Shown here piece by piece: positions 1-8,660 of a stretch of 64,000 bases of DNA. The stretch is taken from assembly GCF_900115695.1 (NCBI RefSeq), contig NZ_FOXK01000004.1, positions 372,001 to 436,000 of the forward strand, read 5' to 3'. The notes beneath the pieces are model-generated. The model did no database searches. It saw only the letters and a list, made by a program, of their open reading frames with translations, and was not told where the DNA came from. This stretch comes from Ectopseudomonas toyotomiensis. Lineage in GTDB: Bacteria; Pseudomonadota; Gammaproteobacteria; Pseudomonadales; Pseudomonadaceae. The translations under genes were made by a program, and so were the position numbers. The first letter of the stretch is position 1. The number at the start of each line of letters is the position of its first letter.

Positions 1-745
1 TTTTCACTGTGCCGATCTCTTCGATCTGCCCTTCGACCTCACCAACCTGCACTTGTTGCCCGACCTGATACAGCTCGCGCACATAAATGCCAGCGAGAAT
101 CTGGCTGGCGATATCGCGACTACCCAGGCCCAATGCCAGCGCGACCGCCAGGCCAACGGAAATCAGCACGATGGCGATCACGTTGTTGAGCAGGTCGGTC
201 TTGATCTCCAGCTGACCGATGGCCACGGAGATGCTGATGATGATGACCAGACCTTGCGCGACCCGCCCCAGCCCGTTGGCATACTCCAGACCGACGCCTT
301 CGGCAGCGCCGCGCACCAGGCTGCTGACCAGTTGCGCCAGCAGCACACCGGCAAGCAGCACCAGGGCGGCGCCGAAGACTTTGGGCAGGTACAGCGCCAG
401 CACGTCGAGGGTCGCGGAAACCCGTTGCAGACCAAGCGATTCAGCGGCCGAAACCAGGAAGATCAGCAGCACGAACCAATAGACGATCTTGCCGATCAGG
501 GTCGATACCGGCGCGTGAATGCCGACGCGCGCCAGCAGCTTGGTCAGACCGGTACCTGTCATCAGGCGATCCAGTCCGACCTTGCCGAGCAGCTTGGACA
601 GCAGCGTGTCGAGCAACTTGGCCACGACGAAGCCAAGCAGTACCAACACCAGCGCAACGAACAGGTTGGGAATGAATCCGGCAACCTTGGTCCACAATGC
701 GGTCATCGCGGAGATCAGGCTTTGGGTCCAGGGATCGAGTTCCAT
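1..745 (-). CDS. cmpX: CmpX-type mechanosensitive ion channel (3' end outside window)
   Basis: About 248 N-terminal codons are present; the window edge cuts the rest. The protein shows four to five hydrophobic segments (roughly residues 20-42, 85-105, 118-145, 163-180 and 187-210). These are followed by a run resembling the start of the MscS beta domain (LGSRDIASQILAG, then VGQQVQVGEVEG). It should sit in the inner membrane as a small-conductance mechanosensitive channel. The order rraA-cmaX-cfrX-cmpX matches the Pseudomonas locus that lies beside sigX and oprF, which would be just outside the window. The ATG at 745 lies 1 nt after the stop of the upstream gene, so the two are probably co-translated. 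Confidence is high for the family and moderate for the symbol, which rests on gene order. Confidence 0.85.
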   Translation of the reverse strand, partial: MELDPWTQSLISAMTALWTKVAGFIPNLFVALVLVLLGFVVAKLLDTLLSKLLGKVGLDRLMTGTGLTKLLARVGIHAPVSTLIGKIVYWFVLLIFLVSAAESLGLQRVSATLDVLALYLPKVFGAALVLLAGVLLAQLVSSLVRGAAEGVGLEYANGLGRVAQGLVIIISISVAIGQLEIKTDLLNNVIAIVLISVGLAVALALGLGSRDIASQILAGIYVRELYQVGQQVQVGEVEGQIEEIGTVK

Positions 746-746
746 T

Positions 747-992
747 TCAGTCAGCCTTATCAGCAGAAGCAGAGGATTGGGTACGGCGCGAAACCGGCGC
801 GACATGCGCCGAACCGTTGTTCAGGGCGATCATCAGGGCCTGCGCCCAGTGGCCTACCAGGCTGAACAGGTCACCAGCGCCGACCTGGCGGTTGGCGGTC
901 TTGAGAACCCGGTGCAGGCAAGCATCGTCGTCATGGCTGGACGACGAGGACTTGAGCAAATCGCGTAGAGACTCTTCGAATGGATCGTGCAT
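747..992 (-). CDS. cfrX: small CfrX/CrfX-like protein of the cmaX-cfrX-cmpX operon
   Basis: This 81-residue soluble-looking protein has no signal peptide or membrane helix. It contains a serine run followed by an acidic DDD patch near residues 16-25. I recognise it only by position between cmaX and cmpX, where Pseudomonas genomes carry a small gene called cfrX or crfX of unknown biochemical function. I chose the ATG at 992 because GAGG lies 5 nt upstream; a longer reading in the same frame lacks a ribosome site. Its stop nearly abuts the cmpX start, so it belongs to the same transcript. The function is unknown; an accessory role to the channel or transporter is only inference. Confidence 0.7.
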   Translation of the reverse strand: MHDPFEESLRDLLKSSSSSHDDDACLHRVLKTANRQVGAGDLFSLVGHWAQALMIALNNGSAHVAPVSRRTQSSASADKAD

Positions 993-1047
993 GCGCACCT
1001 CACGGGATGTCACGGCTAGACGCAGTAGCCGGCGGATGAGTCACACA

Positions 1048-2034
1048 TCACAGCCAACGCCAACGTCGAAAAAGCAGCAGTTGACCCAGCGCCAGAAGGA
1101 CCATAAGGCCGCAGGCGATGAAGAAACCAATCGGACTTTCAGAACCCGGAATCCCGCCGACATTGATGCCCAGCAGCCCCGTGAGAAAGGTCAGCGGCAG
1201 GAACATCCCGGTGATCACGGTGAAGCGATACATGATGCGATTCATGCGCTCACCGAGACGCCGGCTTTCCGCCTCCAGTACCAGGCCGACGCGCTCGCGA
1301 ATCAGCTCCAGCTCTTCCAGATAGCGGGTCAGGCGATTGTTAAGCTCGTTCCAGTAGTCACCGTCGTCCTCGACGAACCAGGGCTGTCGATTACGCACCA
1401 GCTGCGCGTAGAGATCGCGCTGCGGCGCGAGAAACCGACGCAAGCTGGCCGCACGCCGACGCACCTGCAACACCAGGCCGTGATCGGGACGATACCGCTC
1501 ATCACCATCGAGGCCATCCTCCTCGACGTCGAGCTGCTCGCTCAACTCGGCGATCAGATCATCGACGCGACTGGTGAGGTGACGGGCGAGCTCCAGGAGT
1601 AGCTCTGACGACGTCTTCGGCCCCTTGCCCGCCAACAGATCGGCAATCAGTGCATCGGTCGCGAGCAATGGACGCTGACGCAGGGAGATAACCCGCCGGG
1701 CATCGGCGAAGATACGTACCGAAACCATGTCTTCCGGTTCTGCGCCGGGATTACGGTTGACCCCGCGCAAGAACAACAGCAGCTCATCGTCGGGCAGGGG
1801 CAATAGACGCGGCCGGGTATTTTCCTCGAGCAGCAGGTTGCAGCTGAATTCATCCAGCCCGCTGTGCTCACGTAACCAGCGCTGTGACTGCTCCTGGCCG
1901 CGATCCCAGTGCAGCCACAGGCTTTCCTGCTCGCCTAGCTGCAGGCCATCCAGTTCATGACGAGTGATGCTGCGTGCACCGCCCCGACCATCGAGCACGA
2001 AGGCATGCAGCAACGCCGAATCCTGATCCTGCAT
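1048..2034 (-). CDS. cmaX: CorA/ZntB-family divalent cation transporter CmaX
   Basis: This 328-residue protein has the CorA layout: a long acidic, alpha-helical cytoplasmic N-terminal part (about 1-265) and two C-terminal membrane helices with a short basic tail (RRWRWL). The signature loop between the helices reads GIN (in LLGINVGG) rather than the GMN of classical CorA magnesium channels. GIN-type loops are found in the ZntB-like branch, so zinc or another divalent ion is possible. It starts 4 nt after the rraA stop, with GGA as a weak ribosome site, and precedes cfrX by 55 nt. The membership in the CorA superfamily is clear; the ion is not settled by sequence. Confidence 0.88.
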   Translation of the reverse strand: MQDQDSALLHAFVLDGRGGARSITRHELDGLQLGEQESLWLHWDRGQEQSQRWLREHSGLDEFSCNLLLEENTRPRLLPLPDDELLLFLRGVNRNPGAEPEDMVSVRIFADARRVISLRQRPLLATDALIADLLAGKGPKTSSELLLELARHLTSRVDDLIAELSEQLDVEEDGLDGDERYRPDHGLVLQVRRRAASLRRFLAPQRDLYAQLVRNRQPWFVEDDGDYWNELNNRLTRYLEELELIRERVGLVLEAESRRLGERMNRIMYRFTVITGMFLPLTFLTGLLGINVGGIPGSESPIGFFIACGLMVLLALGQLLLFRRWRWL

Positions 2035-2038
2035 CGGC

Positions 2039-2527
2039 TTATTCCGGCATGCTCAGGGCTTGCGGGGAAACGATGATGCCGTTGTTGTCGGCGTACAGAT
2101 AATCGCCCGGCTTGAAGGTCACGCCGCCAAAGCTGACGGGCACATTCAGGTCGCCAATGCCGCGCTTGTCGGTCTTCATCGGATGACTGGCCAGCGCCTG
2201 CACGCCCAGATCGGTCTGCGCGATGACGTCGACGTCACGGATGCAGCCATATACGACGATGCCTTCCCAGCCGTTCTTCGCGGCCTTCTCGGCCAGCATG
2301 TCACCGAGCAGCGCACGTCGCAGGGAACCGCCGCCATCCACGACCAGGACCTTGCCCTGACCAGGCAGATCGACCTGCTCCTTCACCAGCGAGTTGTCCT
2401 CATGGCACTTGATGGTGACGATCTGACCGCCGAAAGAATCGCGGCCGCCGTAGTTGGCGAACATGGGCTCGACGACCTGAACCAGTTCCGGATAGGCATC
2501 GCACAGATCAGGGGTGATGTAGTGCAT
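2039..2527 (-). CDS. rraA: RraA-family protein (RNase E activity regulator / aldolase-like fold)
   Basis: The 162-residue protein matches RraA in length and in the glycine-rich central motif ([15 protein letters not shown]) and the YGCIRD motif that follows. In E. coli RraA binds RNase E and dampens its activity; the same fold also occurs in 4-hydroxy-4-methyl-2-oxoglutarate aldolases, so either activity is possible. The ATG at 2527 is preceded by AAGGAG with 7 nt spacing, which decides it over a reading 48 codons longer. It opens the rraA-cmaX-cfrX-cmpX run, with only 4 nt to cmaX. This may place an RNA-decay modulator under the same transcript as envelope-stress transport genes. Confidence 0.88.
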   Translation of the reverse strand: MHYITPDLCDAYPELVQVVEPMFANYGGRDSFGGQIVTIKCHEDNSLVKEQVDLPGQGKVLVVDGGGSLRRALLGDMLAEKAAKNGWEGIVVYGCIRDVDVIAQTDLGVQALASHPMKTDKRGIGDLNVPVSFGGVTFKPGDYLYADNNGIIVSPQALSMPE

Positions 2528-2740
2528 GACAGAACTCCTTTCGACAATGGATGAGAAGGCAGCCACCTTCATGGACCTGCTTGAAGCGGGACAATTCAGC
2601 ATCGCGCTATCGCTGCGAACTCGCCCGACATGAACGACAAACAAGCACTTGAACCTGAAATGACCACCCACACATGATGCGTCACATCTTACCGCTAAGC
2701 CCGTGCCGAAGAAACGGCCGGGACGATCTCAAGCAGCAGC

Positions 2741-3730
2741 TCAAGATCCTATAGCAGAGGCCTGCTCGGCAAAGCCGGCGGGCAGTTGCAGATGCTGCAA
2801 CCAGTATTCGGTCAAGGGCCACACCTCGCGCTGCGCCTCCTTGCTGACCAGCATTTCGATATGCCCGAAGTCACTGGAGAAACCGTTCTCCTTGCCCAGC
2901 AGCAAGAACTGCGACGGCGCCGCACTGCACTGTTCCAGCAGCTTGCGACAGGCCCAGGCTGGATCCTGCTGATCGGCCGCAGCTCCTACCGCCAGAATCG
3001 GCACGCGCACCTGAGTCAGGCCCGCCCACCAATCCTGATCAGCATCACCGAAACGCCCGAACAGCCTGAGCCAGCGCAGGGTTTCCAGTGCCAGGCCGGT
3101 CGGCTCGTCTTCAGGGCCGCGCTTCAGCCGACGCCCGGACAGGTAGGGAAAGGCACGCAACAGCAGGCGACCGCCCCACTCCACAGGCGGCAGCTTGAGT
3201 GGCCAGTAGATACGGCTGACCTGGCTGCCGAACAATGCCGCCGAACGCGCACGCGACTCGCCGAGATAACCGCCCCCTAGCGCCGCCGCCAGAATCACTC
3301 CACCGAGGGAGTGGCCGACCCAGTGCGCGGCTTGCCCGGTCTGCTCGATGATGAAATCAGCAATGGCTGGCAGGTCATAGCGCACGTACTGCGCCACGTG
3401 GTTGTCTCGATAGTTTTCGTTGCGCGGCGACAGGCCGTGGCCGCGCATTTCGGCGATCCACACATCGAATCCCGCGCGCGCCAGGTAAGGCCCCAGGCCA
3501 ATGCCCTTGGGCGAATACCAGAAGCGCCGATTGGAAAAGCTGCCGTGCAGCAATACCACAGGCATGCCACGCTCGCCTTCTGCCCCTGCGCGGCCGAGCC
3601 GGGTCAAGGCCAGCTCGACGCTGGAGTCCGGGCTGTTATTGGGCTTGAGAAGATAGACGTCTTCACTGAGATCGCCACGCAGTTCGGCACTCATCAGGGA
3701 AACGGGAAAAAGCTCACTACTGCTTTGCAT
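2741..3730 (-). CDS. alpha/beta hydrolase (esterase/lipase-like)
   Basis: The 329-residue protein has an alpha/beta-hydrolase core. The oxyanion segment LLHGS is near residues 60-64, the nucleophile elbow GHSLGG has Ser141, and a late SSDFGHIEML segment would supply the catalytic histidine. The conserved EMRGHGLS segment near residue 94 is also typical. No signal peptide is evident, so it is probably cytoplasmic. It lies between rraA and ppsA on the same strand. The 213-nt gap to rraA argues for a separate transcript. The substrate cannot be read from sequence; a carboxylic ester is likely. Confidence 0.82.
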   Translation of the reverse strand: MQSSSELFPVSLMSAELRGDLSEDVYLLKPNNSPDSSVELALTRLGRAGAEGERGMPVVLLHGSFSNRRFWYSPKGIGLGPYLARAGFDVWIAEMRGHGLSPRNENYRDNHVAQYVRYDLPAIADFIIEQTGQAAHWVGHSLGGVILAAALGGGYLGESRARSAALFGSQVSRIYWPLKLPPVEWGGRLLLRAFPYLSGRRLKRGPEDEPTGLALETLRWLRLFGRFGDADQDWWAGLTQVRVPILAVGAAADQQDPAWACRKLLEQCSAAPSQFLLLGKENGFSSDFGHIEMLVSKEAQREVWPLTEYWLQHLQLPAGFAEQASAIGS

Positions 3731-3854
3731 GGATCAGATGACCGCACTGGCGAGACGCCATAAAAGAATAACGACACGCATAAAAAACCGCCGGGAGCGA
3801 TATTGCATATCGCTGGCGACGGCTTGGGATGACAGGCAAAACGCGATGGACACC

Positions 3855-3881
3855 AAAAAGGGCGGGATCAACCCGCCCTTT
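3855..3881 (-). terminator. intrinsic terminator of ppsA
   Basis: A perfect 10-bp stem, AAAGGGCGGG and CCCGCCCTTT, encloses a 5-nt loop. On the minus strand it is followed by a run of T, as expected for transcription leaving ppsA about 20 nt downstream of its stop. Confidence 0.85.
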
Positions 3882-3899
3882 CTGGATCGATCACAGACC

Positions 3900-6272
3900 T
3901 CAGGCGGGCTGAGCCTCAGCCAGGAAGAACCAGGTGTCGAGTACCGAGTCCGGGTTCAGCGACACGCTCTCGATACCCTGCTCCATCAGCCACTTGGCCA
4001 GATCTGGATGGTCCGACGGGCCCTGGCCGCAGATGCCGATGTACTTGCCAGCCTTGTTGCAGGCGGCGATGGCATTGGCCAGCAGCTTCTTCACCGCCGG
4101 GTTACGCTCATCGAACAGATGGGCGACGATACCGGAGTCACGGTCCAGGCCCAGAGTCAGCTGGGTCAGGTCGTTGGAGCCGATGGAGAAACCGTCGAAG
4201 AACTCGAGGAACTCTTCGGCCAGAATGGCGTTGGACGGCAGTTCGCACATCATGATGACTTTCAGGCCATCCTGACCACGGGCCAGGCCATTGCTGGCCA
4301 GCAGCTCGACCACTTGCGAGGCCTCACCCAGGGTACGCACGAACGGCACCATGATCTCGACGTTGGTCAGCCCCATCTCGTTGCGCACTTTCTTCAACGC
4401 GCGGCATTCCAGCTCGAAGCAGTCACGGAAGGATTCGCTGATGTAGCGCGAAGCGCCACGGAAGCCCAGCATCGGGTTCTCTTCTTCCGGCTCGTACAGC
4501 TTGCCGCCGATCAGGTTGGCGTATTCGTTGGACTTGAAGTCCGACAGGCGCACGATGACTTTCTTCGGCCAGAAGGCGGCGGCCAGGGTGCTGATACCCT
4601 CGACCAGCTTCTCGACGTAGAAGTCGACCGGGTCACCGTAACCGGCGATGCGTTTCTCGACGCTGTCCTTGATCTCCGGCGGCAGGCTGGAGAAGTTCAG
4701 CAGCGCCTTCGGGTGCACGCCGATCATGCGGTTGATGATGAATTCCAGGCGAGCCAGGCCAACCCCTTCGTTCGGCAGTTGAGCGAAATCGAAAGCGCGA
4801 TCCGGGTTGCCGACGTTCATCATGATCTTGAACGGCAGATCCGGCATGGCGTCGACCGAGTTCTTGCGAATGTCGAAGCCCAGTTCACCTTCGAAGATGA
4901 AACCGGTATCGCCTTCGGCGCAGGATACGGTCACACCCTGACCGTCCTTGAGCACGCTGGTGGCGTTGCCGCAACCGACCACGGCCGGAATGCCCAGCTC
5001 ACGGGCGATGATCGCTGCGTGGCAGGTACGGCCGCCGCGGTTGGTGACGATGGCGCTGGCGCGCTTCATCACCGGCTCCCAGTCCGGGTCGGTCATGTCG
5101 GAGACCAGCACGTCGCCCGGCTGCACCTTGTCCATCTCGGATACGTCGTGGATCACGCGTACCTTGCCGGCGCCGATGCGCTGGCCGATGGCACGGCCTT
5201 CGACCAGCACAGTGCCCTTCTCTTTCAGCAGGTAGCGCTCCATCACGGTGGCGCTGGCGCGGCTCTTCACGGTTTCCGGACGGGCCTGCACGATGTACAG
5301 CTTGCCGTCATCACCGTCCTTGGCCCACTCGATGTCCATCGGGCGGCCGTAATGTTTCTCGATGATCAGCGCCTGCTTGGCCAGCTCGCTGACCTCGGCG
5401 TCGGTGATGCAGAAACGCGCGCGCTCGGCACGGTCGACTTCGACGGTCTTCACCGAGCGACCAGCCTTGGCTTCGTCGCCGTAGATCATCTTGATCGCCT
5501 TGCTGCCCAGGTTGCGACGCAGGATCGCCGGGCGCCCCGCTTCCAGGGTTGGCTTGTGCACGTAGAACTCGTCGGGGTTCACCGCACCTTGCACGACGGT
5601 CTCACCCAGGCCATAGGCGCCGGTGATGAACACCACGTCACGGAAGCCGGACTCGGTGTCCAGGGTGAACATCACACCGGCCGTGCCGGTTTCCGAACGC
5701 ACCATGCGCTGCACACCGGCAGACAGAGCGACCAGCTTGTGGTCGAAGCCCTGGTGCACGCGATAAGCGATAGCACGGTCGTTGAACAGGGAAGCGAAGA
5801 CTTCCTTGGCAGCGCGGATCACGTTGTCCACACCGCGGATATTGAGGAAGGTTTCCTGCTGGCCCGCGAAGGAGGCGTCCGGCAGGTCTTCGGCGGTGGC
5901 GGAGGAACGCACGGCCACGGCCATGTTGTCGTTGCCGGCGCTCATGATGGCGAAGGCTTCGCGGATCTGCTTGTCCAGCTCGGCCGGGAACTCGGCGTCC
6001 ATCACCCACTGGCGAATCTGCGCGCCGGTCTTGGCCAGGGCGTTGACGTCATCGACATCGAGTGCGTCAAGCGCTGCGTGGATCTGCGCATTCAGGCCGC
6101 TTTGCTCGAGAAAATCGCGGTAGGCCTGAGCCGTAGTGGCGAAACCGCCGGGAACCGAGACACCGGCGCCGGCCAGGTTACTGATCATCTCGCCGAGGGA
6201 TGCGTTCTTGCCCCCCACATGCTCAACATCGTGATTGCCGAGCTTATCGAGGGAAACTACGTACTCTACCAA
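3900..6272 (-). CDS. ppsA: phosphoenolpyruvate synthase
   Basis: PEP synthase converts pyruvate, ATP and water to PEP, AMP and phosphate, the entry step of gluconeogenesis. The 790-residue product has the expected order: nucleotide/pyruvate-binding domain (about 1-340), phosphohistidine swivel domain with GGRTCHA (His418), and the C-terminal PEP-binding barrel with CGQGPSDHP. The start is best placed at a TTG codon (6272): GGAGAG lies 6 nt upstream, and the protein then begins [11 protein letters not shown], the family's usual N-terminus. An in-frame ATG 16 codons earlier lacks a ribosome site. ppsR diverges 180 nt away, matching the enzyme-regulator pairing in other gammaproteobacteria. Confidence 0.97.
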   Translation of the reverse strand: MVEYVVSLDKLGNHDVEHVGGKNASLGEMISNLAGAGVSVPGGFATTAQAYRDFLEQSGLNAQIHAALDALDVDDVNALAKTGAQIRQWVMDAEFPAELDKQIREAFAIMSAGNDNMAVAVRSSATAEDLPDASFAGQQETFLNIRGVDNVIRAAKEVFASLFNDRAIAYRVHQGFDHKLVALSAGVQRMVRSETGTAGVMFTLDTESGFRDVVFITGAYGLGETVVQGAVNPDEFYVHKPTLEAGRPAILRRNLGSKAIKMIYGDEAKAGRSVKTVEVDRAERARFCITDAEVSELAKQALIIEKHYGRPMDIEWAKDGDDGKLYIVQARPETVKSRASATVMERYLLKEKGTVLVEGRAIGQRIGAGKVRVIHDVSEMDKVQPGDVLVSDMTDPDWEPVMKRASAIVTNRGGRTCHAAIIARELGIPAVVGCGNATSVLKDGQGVTVSCAEGDTGFIFEGELGFDIRKNSVDAMPDLPFKIMMNVGNPDRAFDFAQLPNEGVGLARLEFIINRMIGVHPKALLNFSSLPPEIKDSVEKRIAGYGDPVDFYVEKLVEGISTLAAAFWPKKVIVRLSDFKSNEYANLIGGKLYEPEEENPMLGFRGASRYISESFRDCFELECRALKKVRNEMGLTNVEIMVPFVRTLGEASQVVELLASNGLARGQDGLKVIMMCELPSNAILAEEFLEFFDGFSIGSNDLTQLTLGLDRDSGIVAHLFDERNPAVKKLLANAIAACNKAGKYIGICGQGPSDHPDLAKWLMEQGIESVSLNPDSVLDTWFFLAEAQPA

Positions 6273-6452
6273 GGTGATCTCTCCACTAACTGTATTGGAA
6301 AAGCTCAGTGGGCTGCGCAATGTCGAACGACCGAGGTCGCGCGATTGTGGCCTTGCCCTTGTATAAGTAACAATGCCGAACCCGGTGGGCCCGGCGTAAA
6401 ACGCGGCCTATCATAGCCAAGAATCGAACTCAGCTTAAGGCCTTTGGCGCAA

Positions 6453-7271
6453 ATGAAACGAACCGCTTTCTTCATCTCCGACGGCACCGGCATCACGGCC
6501 GAAACCTTGGGCCAGAGCCTGCTCGCACAGTTCGAGAACATTCAGTTCACCAAACTGACGCGCCCTTATATCGACAGCATCGAAAAAGCGCGCGCCATGG
6601 TACAACAAATCGATGCCGCCGCTGAAAGGGACGGCGCCCGCCCGATCATCTTCGACACCATCGTCAACCGCGATATTCGTGCGATCCTCGATACCGCCAA
6701 TGGTTTCATGATCGATATTTTCTCGACCTTCCTTTCCCCCCTGGAGCAGGAGCTGAGCTCGCACTCCTCCTACTCGGTCGGCAAGTCACACTCCATCGGC
6801 CAGCACTCCAACTACATGGAGCGCATCGAGGCGGTAAACTTCGCCCTCGACAACGATGATGGCGCGCGCACCCACTATTACGACAAGGCCGATCTGATCC
6901 TGGTCGGCGTGTCGCGCTGCGGCAAGACGCCTACCTGTCTGTACATGGCCATGCAGTACGGCATCCGCGCCGCCAACTACCCGCTGACCGAAGACGACAT
7001 GGAGCGCCTGCAGCTCCCAGACTCACTGAAAAAGTACCGTGACAAGCTGTTCGGCCTGACCATCGACCCGGATCGCCTCACCGCCATCCGCCACGAGCGC
7101 AAGCCCAACAGCCGCTACGCCAGCTTCGCCCAGTGCGAGTTCGAAGTGCGTGAGGTGGAAGGCCTGTTCCGCCGCGAAAACATTGCCTTCATCAACTCCA
7201 CGCATTTCTCGGTCGAGGAAATTTCGGCCAAGATTCTGGTGGAAAAAGGTGTTGAAAGACGCCTTAAATAA
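6453..7271 (+). CDS. ppsR: PEP synthase regulatory protein (kinase/pyrophosphorylase)
   Basis: This 272-residue protein belongs to the DUF299 family, which phosphorylates PEP synthase with ADP and removes the phosphate with Pi. It shows the N-terminal [12 protein letters not shown] motif and the P-loop-like GVSRCGKT at residues 152-159. The ATG at 6453 is preferred over a TTG three codons upstream because the AAGG element lies 12 nt before the ATG and only 3 nt before the TTG. It is divergent from its target ppsA, so the pair can be expressed together from the 180-nt gap. Its own hairpin terminator follows within 30 nt. Confidence 0.95.
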   Translation: MKRTAFFISDGTGITAETLGQSLLAQFENIQFTKLTRPYIDSIEKARAMVQQIDAAAERDGARPIIFDTIVNRDIRAILDTANGFMIDIFSTFLSPLEQELSSHSSYSVGKSHSIGQHSNYMERIEAVNFALDNDDGARTHYYDKADLILVGVSRCGKTPTCLYMAMQYGIRAANYPLTEDDMERLQLPDSLKKYRDKLFGLTIDPDRLTAIRHERKPNSRYASFAQCEFEVREVEGLFRRENIAFINSTHFSVEEISAKILVEKGVERRLK

Positions 7272-7298
7272 TCACTGCAAGCACATGTTTATAAAGGG

Positions 7299-7325
7299 AA
7301 AAGGCTCGAAACTTCGAGCCTTTTC
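7299..7325 (+). terminator. intrinsic terminator between ppsR and prpF
   Basis: Stem arms AAAAGGCTCGAA and TTCGAGCCTTTT are separated by AC. The element lies 28 nt after ppsR and 12 nt before the end of convergent prpF, and the A/T flanks allow it to work in both directions. Confidence 0.8.
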
Positions 7326-7336
7326 TCATTCAGGGC

Positions 7337-8524
7337 CTAGAAGCTTTCAGCGGGTACGCGCACCCAGCCTTCCATCAGGATGCGCGCACTGCGGCTCATC
7401 ACCGCCTTGGTCACCGTCCACTGACCATCGACCCGCTTGGCCTGCGCGCCGACACGCAGGGTGCCGGACGGATGGCCGAAACGCACCGCCTCGCGCTCGC
7501 CGCCACCGGCGGCCAGGTTGACCAGCGTGCCCGGAATCGCTGCCGCCGTACCGATGGCCACCGCGCAGGTGCCCATCATCGCGTGGTGCAGCTTGCCCAT
7601 GGACAGCGCCCGCGCCAACAGATCGACCTCGCCGGCCTTGACCTCCTTGCCGCTGGAGGTGCGGTAGTCCTTGGGCGGACTGACGAAGGCGATCTTCGGG
7701 GTGTGCTGACGTGTCGCAGCCTCCTCGGCCGTTTTGATCAGCCCCATGCGCAGCGCACCGGCAATGCGAATCTGCTCGAAGCGCGCCAGTTGCGCCGAGT
7801 CGCCATTGATGGCCTCGCGCAGCTCGGTGCCCTGGTAGCCGATATCCTCGGCATTGACGAAGATGGTCGGGATGCCGGCGGTGATCATGGTCGCCTTGAA
7901 GGTACCGATGCCCGGCACTTCGAGGTCATCGACCAGGTTGCCGGTGGGAAACATCGAACCGCCCTCCTCGCCATCATCAGATGGGTCGAGGAATTCCAGC
8001 ACGATCTCCGCTGCCGGGAAGGTCACCCCGTCCAGCTCGAAGTCGCCGGTTTCCTGCACCTGGCCATTACTGACCGGCACATGGGCGATGATGGTTTTGT
8101 GGATATTGGCCTGCCAGATACGCACCACGCAGGTGCCGTTGTCGGGAATCCGCGCGGGATCGACCAGGCCGGCATGGATGGCGAAGGCGCCCGCCGCGGT
8201 CGAGAGGTTGCCGCAGTTACCGCTCCAGTCGACGAAAGCCTTGTCGATGGACACCTGGCCATAGAGGTAATCGACGTCATGGTCGGGCTGAGTGCTTTTC
8301 GACAGGATCACGCACTTGGAGGTGCTCGAGGTGGCGCCGCCCATGCCGTCGATCTGCGCCGAATAAGGATCAGGACTACCGATCACACGCATGAACAGCT
8401 TGTCGCGCGCCTCGCCAGGCACCTGGCAACGCTCGGGCAGATCCTGCAGACGGAAGAACACGCCCTTACTGGTGCCGCCACGCATGTAGGTGGCGGGGAT
8501 TTTCACTTGCGGTAAATGGGACAT
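7337..8524 (-). CDS. prpF: PrpF, 2-methylaconitate isomerase of the AcnD pathway
   Basis: PrpF is the partner of AcnD in the methylcitrate cycle. It isomerises the 2-methylaconitate isomer released by AcnD, so the pair can replace PrpD. The 395-residue protein has the expected MRGGTSKGVFF N-terminal motif, the TSKC segment (Lys70, Cys71), SGNCGN (Cys104) and a second half carrying GTCAVAIGTA, consistent with the two-lobed diaminopimelate-epimerase-like fold. The ATG at 8524 begins MSHLPQVKIP, the usual family start. It is the last gene of the cluster and is separated from acnD by 136 nt holding a REP-like doublet. No prpD follows: the gene ends next to ppsR. Confidence 0.95.
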   Translation of the reverse strand: MSHLPQVKIPATYMRGGTSKGVFFRLQDLPERCQVPGEARDKLFMRVIGSPDPYSAQIDGMGGATSSTSKCVILSKSTQPDHDVDYLYGQVSIDKAFVDWSGNCGNLSTAAGAFAIHAGLVDPARIPDNGTCVVRIWQANIHKTIIAHVPVSNGQVQETGDFELDGVTFPAAEIVLEFLDPSDDGEEGGSMFPTGNLVDDLEVPGIGTFKATMITAGIPTIFVNAEDIGYQGTELREAINGDSAQLARFEQIRIAGALRMGLIKTAEEAATRQHTPKIAFVSPPKDYRTSSGKEVKAGEVDLLARALSMGKLHHAMMGTCAVAIGTAAAIPGTLVNLAAGGGEREAVRFGHPSGTLRVGAQAKRVDGQWTVTKAVMSRSARILMEGWVRVPAESF

Positions 8525-8542
8525 ACACGCAGCCCTGAAAAA

Positions 8543-8601
8543 GTAGCCCGGATGCAATCCGGGAATGACGGCGCAGTTCTCCCCGGATTCATCCGGGCTA
8601 C
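8543..8601. repeat. REP-like inverted doublet (GTAGCCCGGAT family)
   Basis: Two arms face each other. The left begins GTAGCCCGGATGCAATCCGG and the right ends CCGGATTCATCCGGGCTAC. Each arm is itself a short palindrome and carries the GTAG foot typical of RAYT-associated REP elements. The doublet sits within the prp operon, between acnD and prpF, where it could form RNA structure that stabilises upstream mRNA or lowers prpF expression. Confidence 0.75.
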
Positions 8602-8660
8602 ACGCACCTATAGGAGTTGTGCCGACCCATTAACGGGCCGGCATGTCACGTCAGGTCAGG

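Noticed and set aside
3729..6416. An open frame of nearly 900 codons on the plus strand opposite ppsA
   Set aside because: It mirrors ppsA codon positions in a high-GC gene, has low-complexity His/Asp/Gln-rich composition and no ribosome site; ppsA on the other strand is unambiguous.
7272..7336. Remnant of prpD between prpF and ppsR
   Set aside because: Only 65 nt separate the genes and they are filled by the ppsR terminator; no prpD-like fragment is visible.
8543..8601. Inverted repeat as an insertion-sequence end or CRISPR-like array
   Set aside because: There is no transposase, no direct repeat series and no target duplication; the GTAG foot and arm size fit REP doublets.
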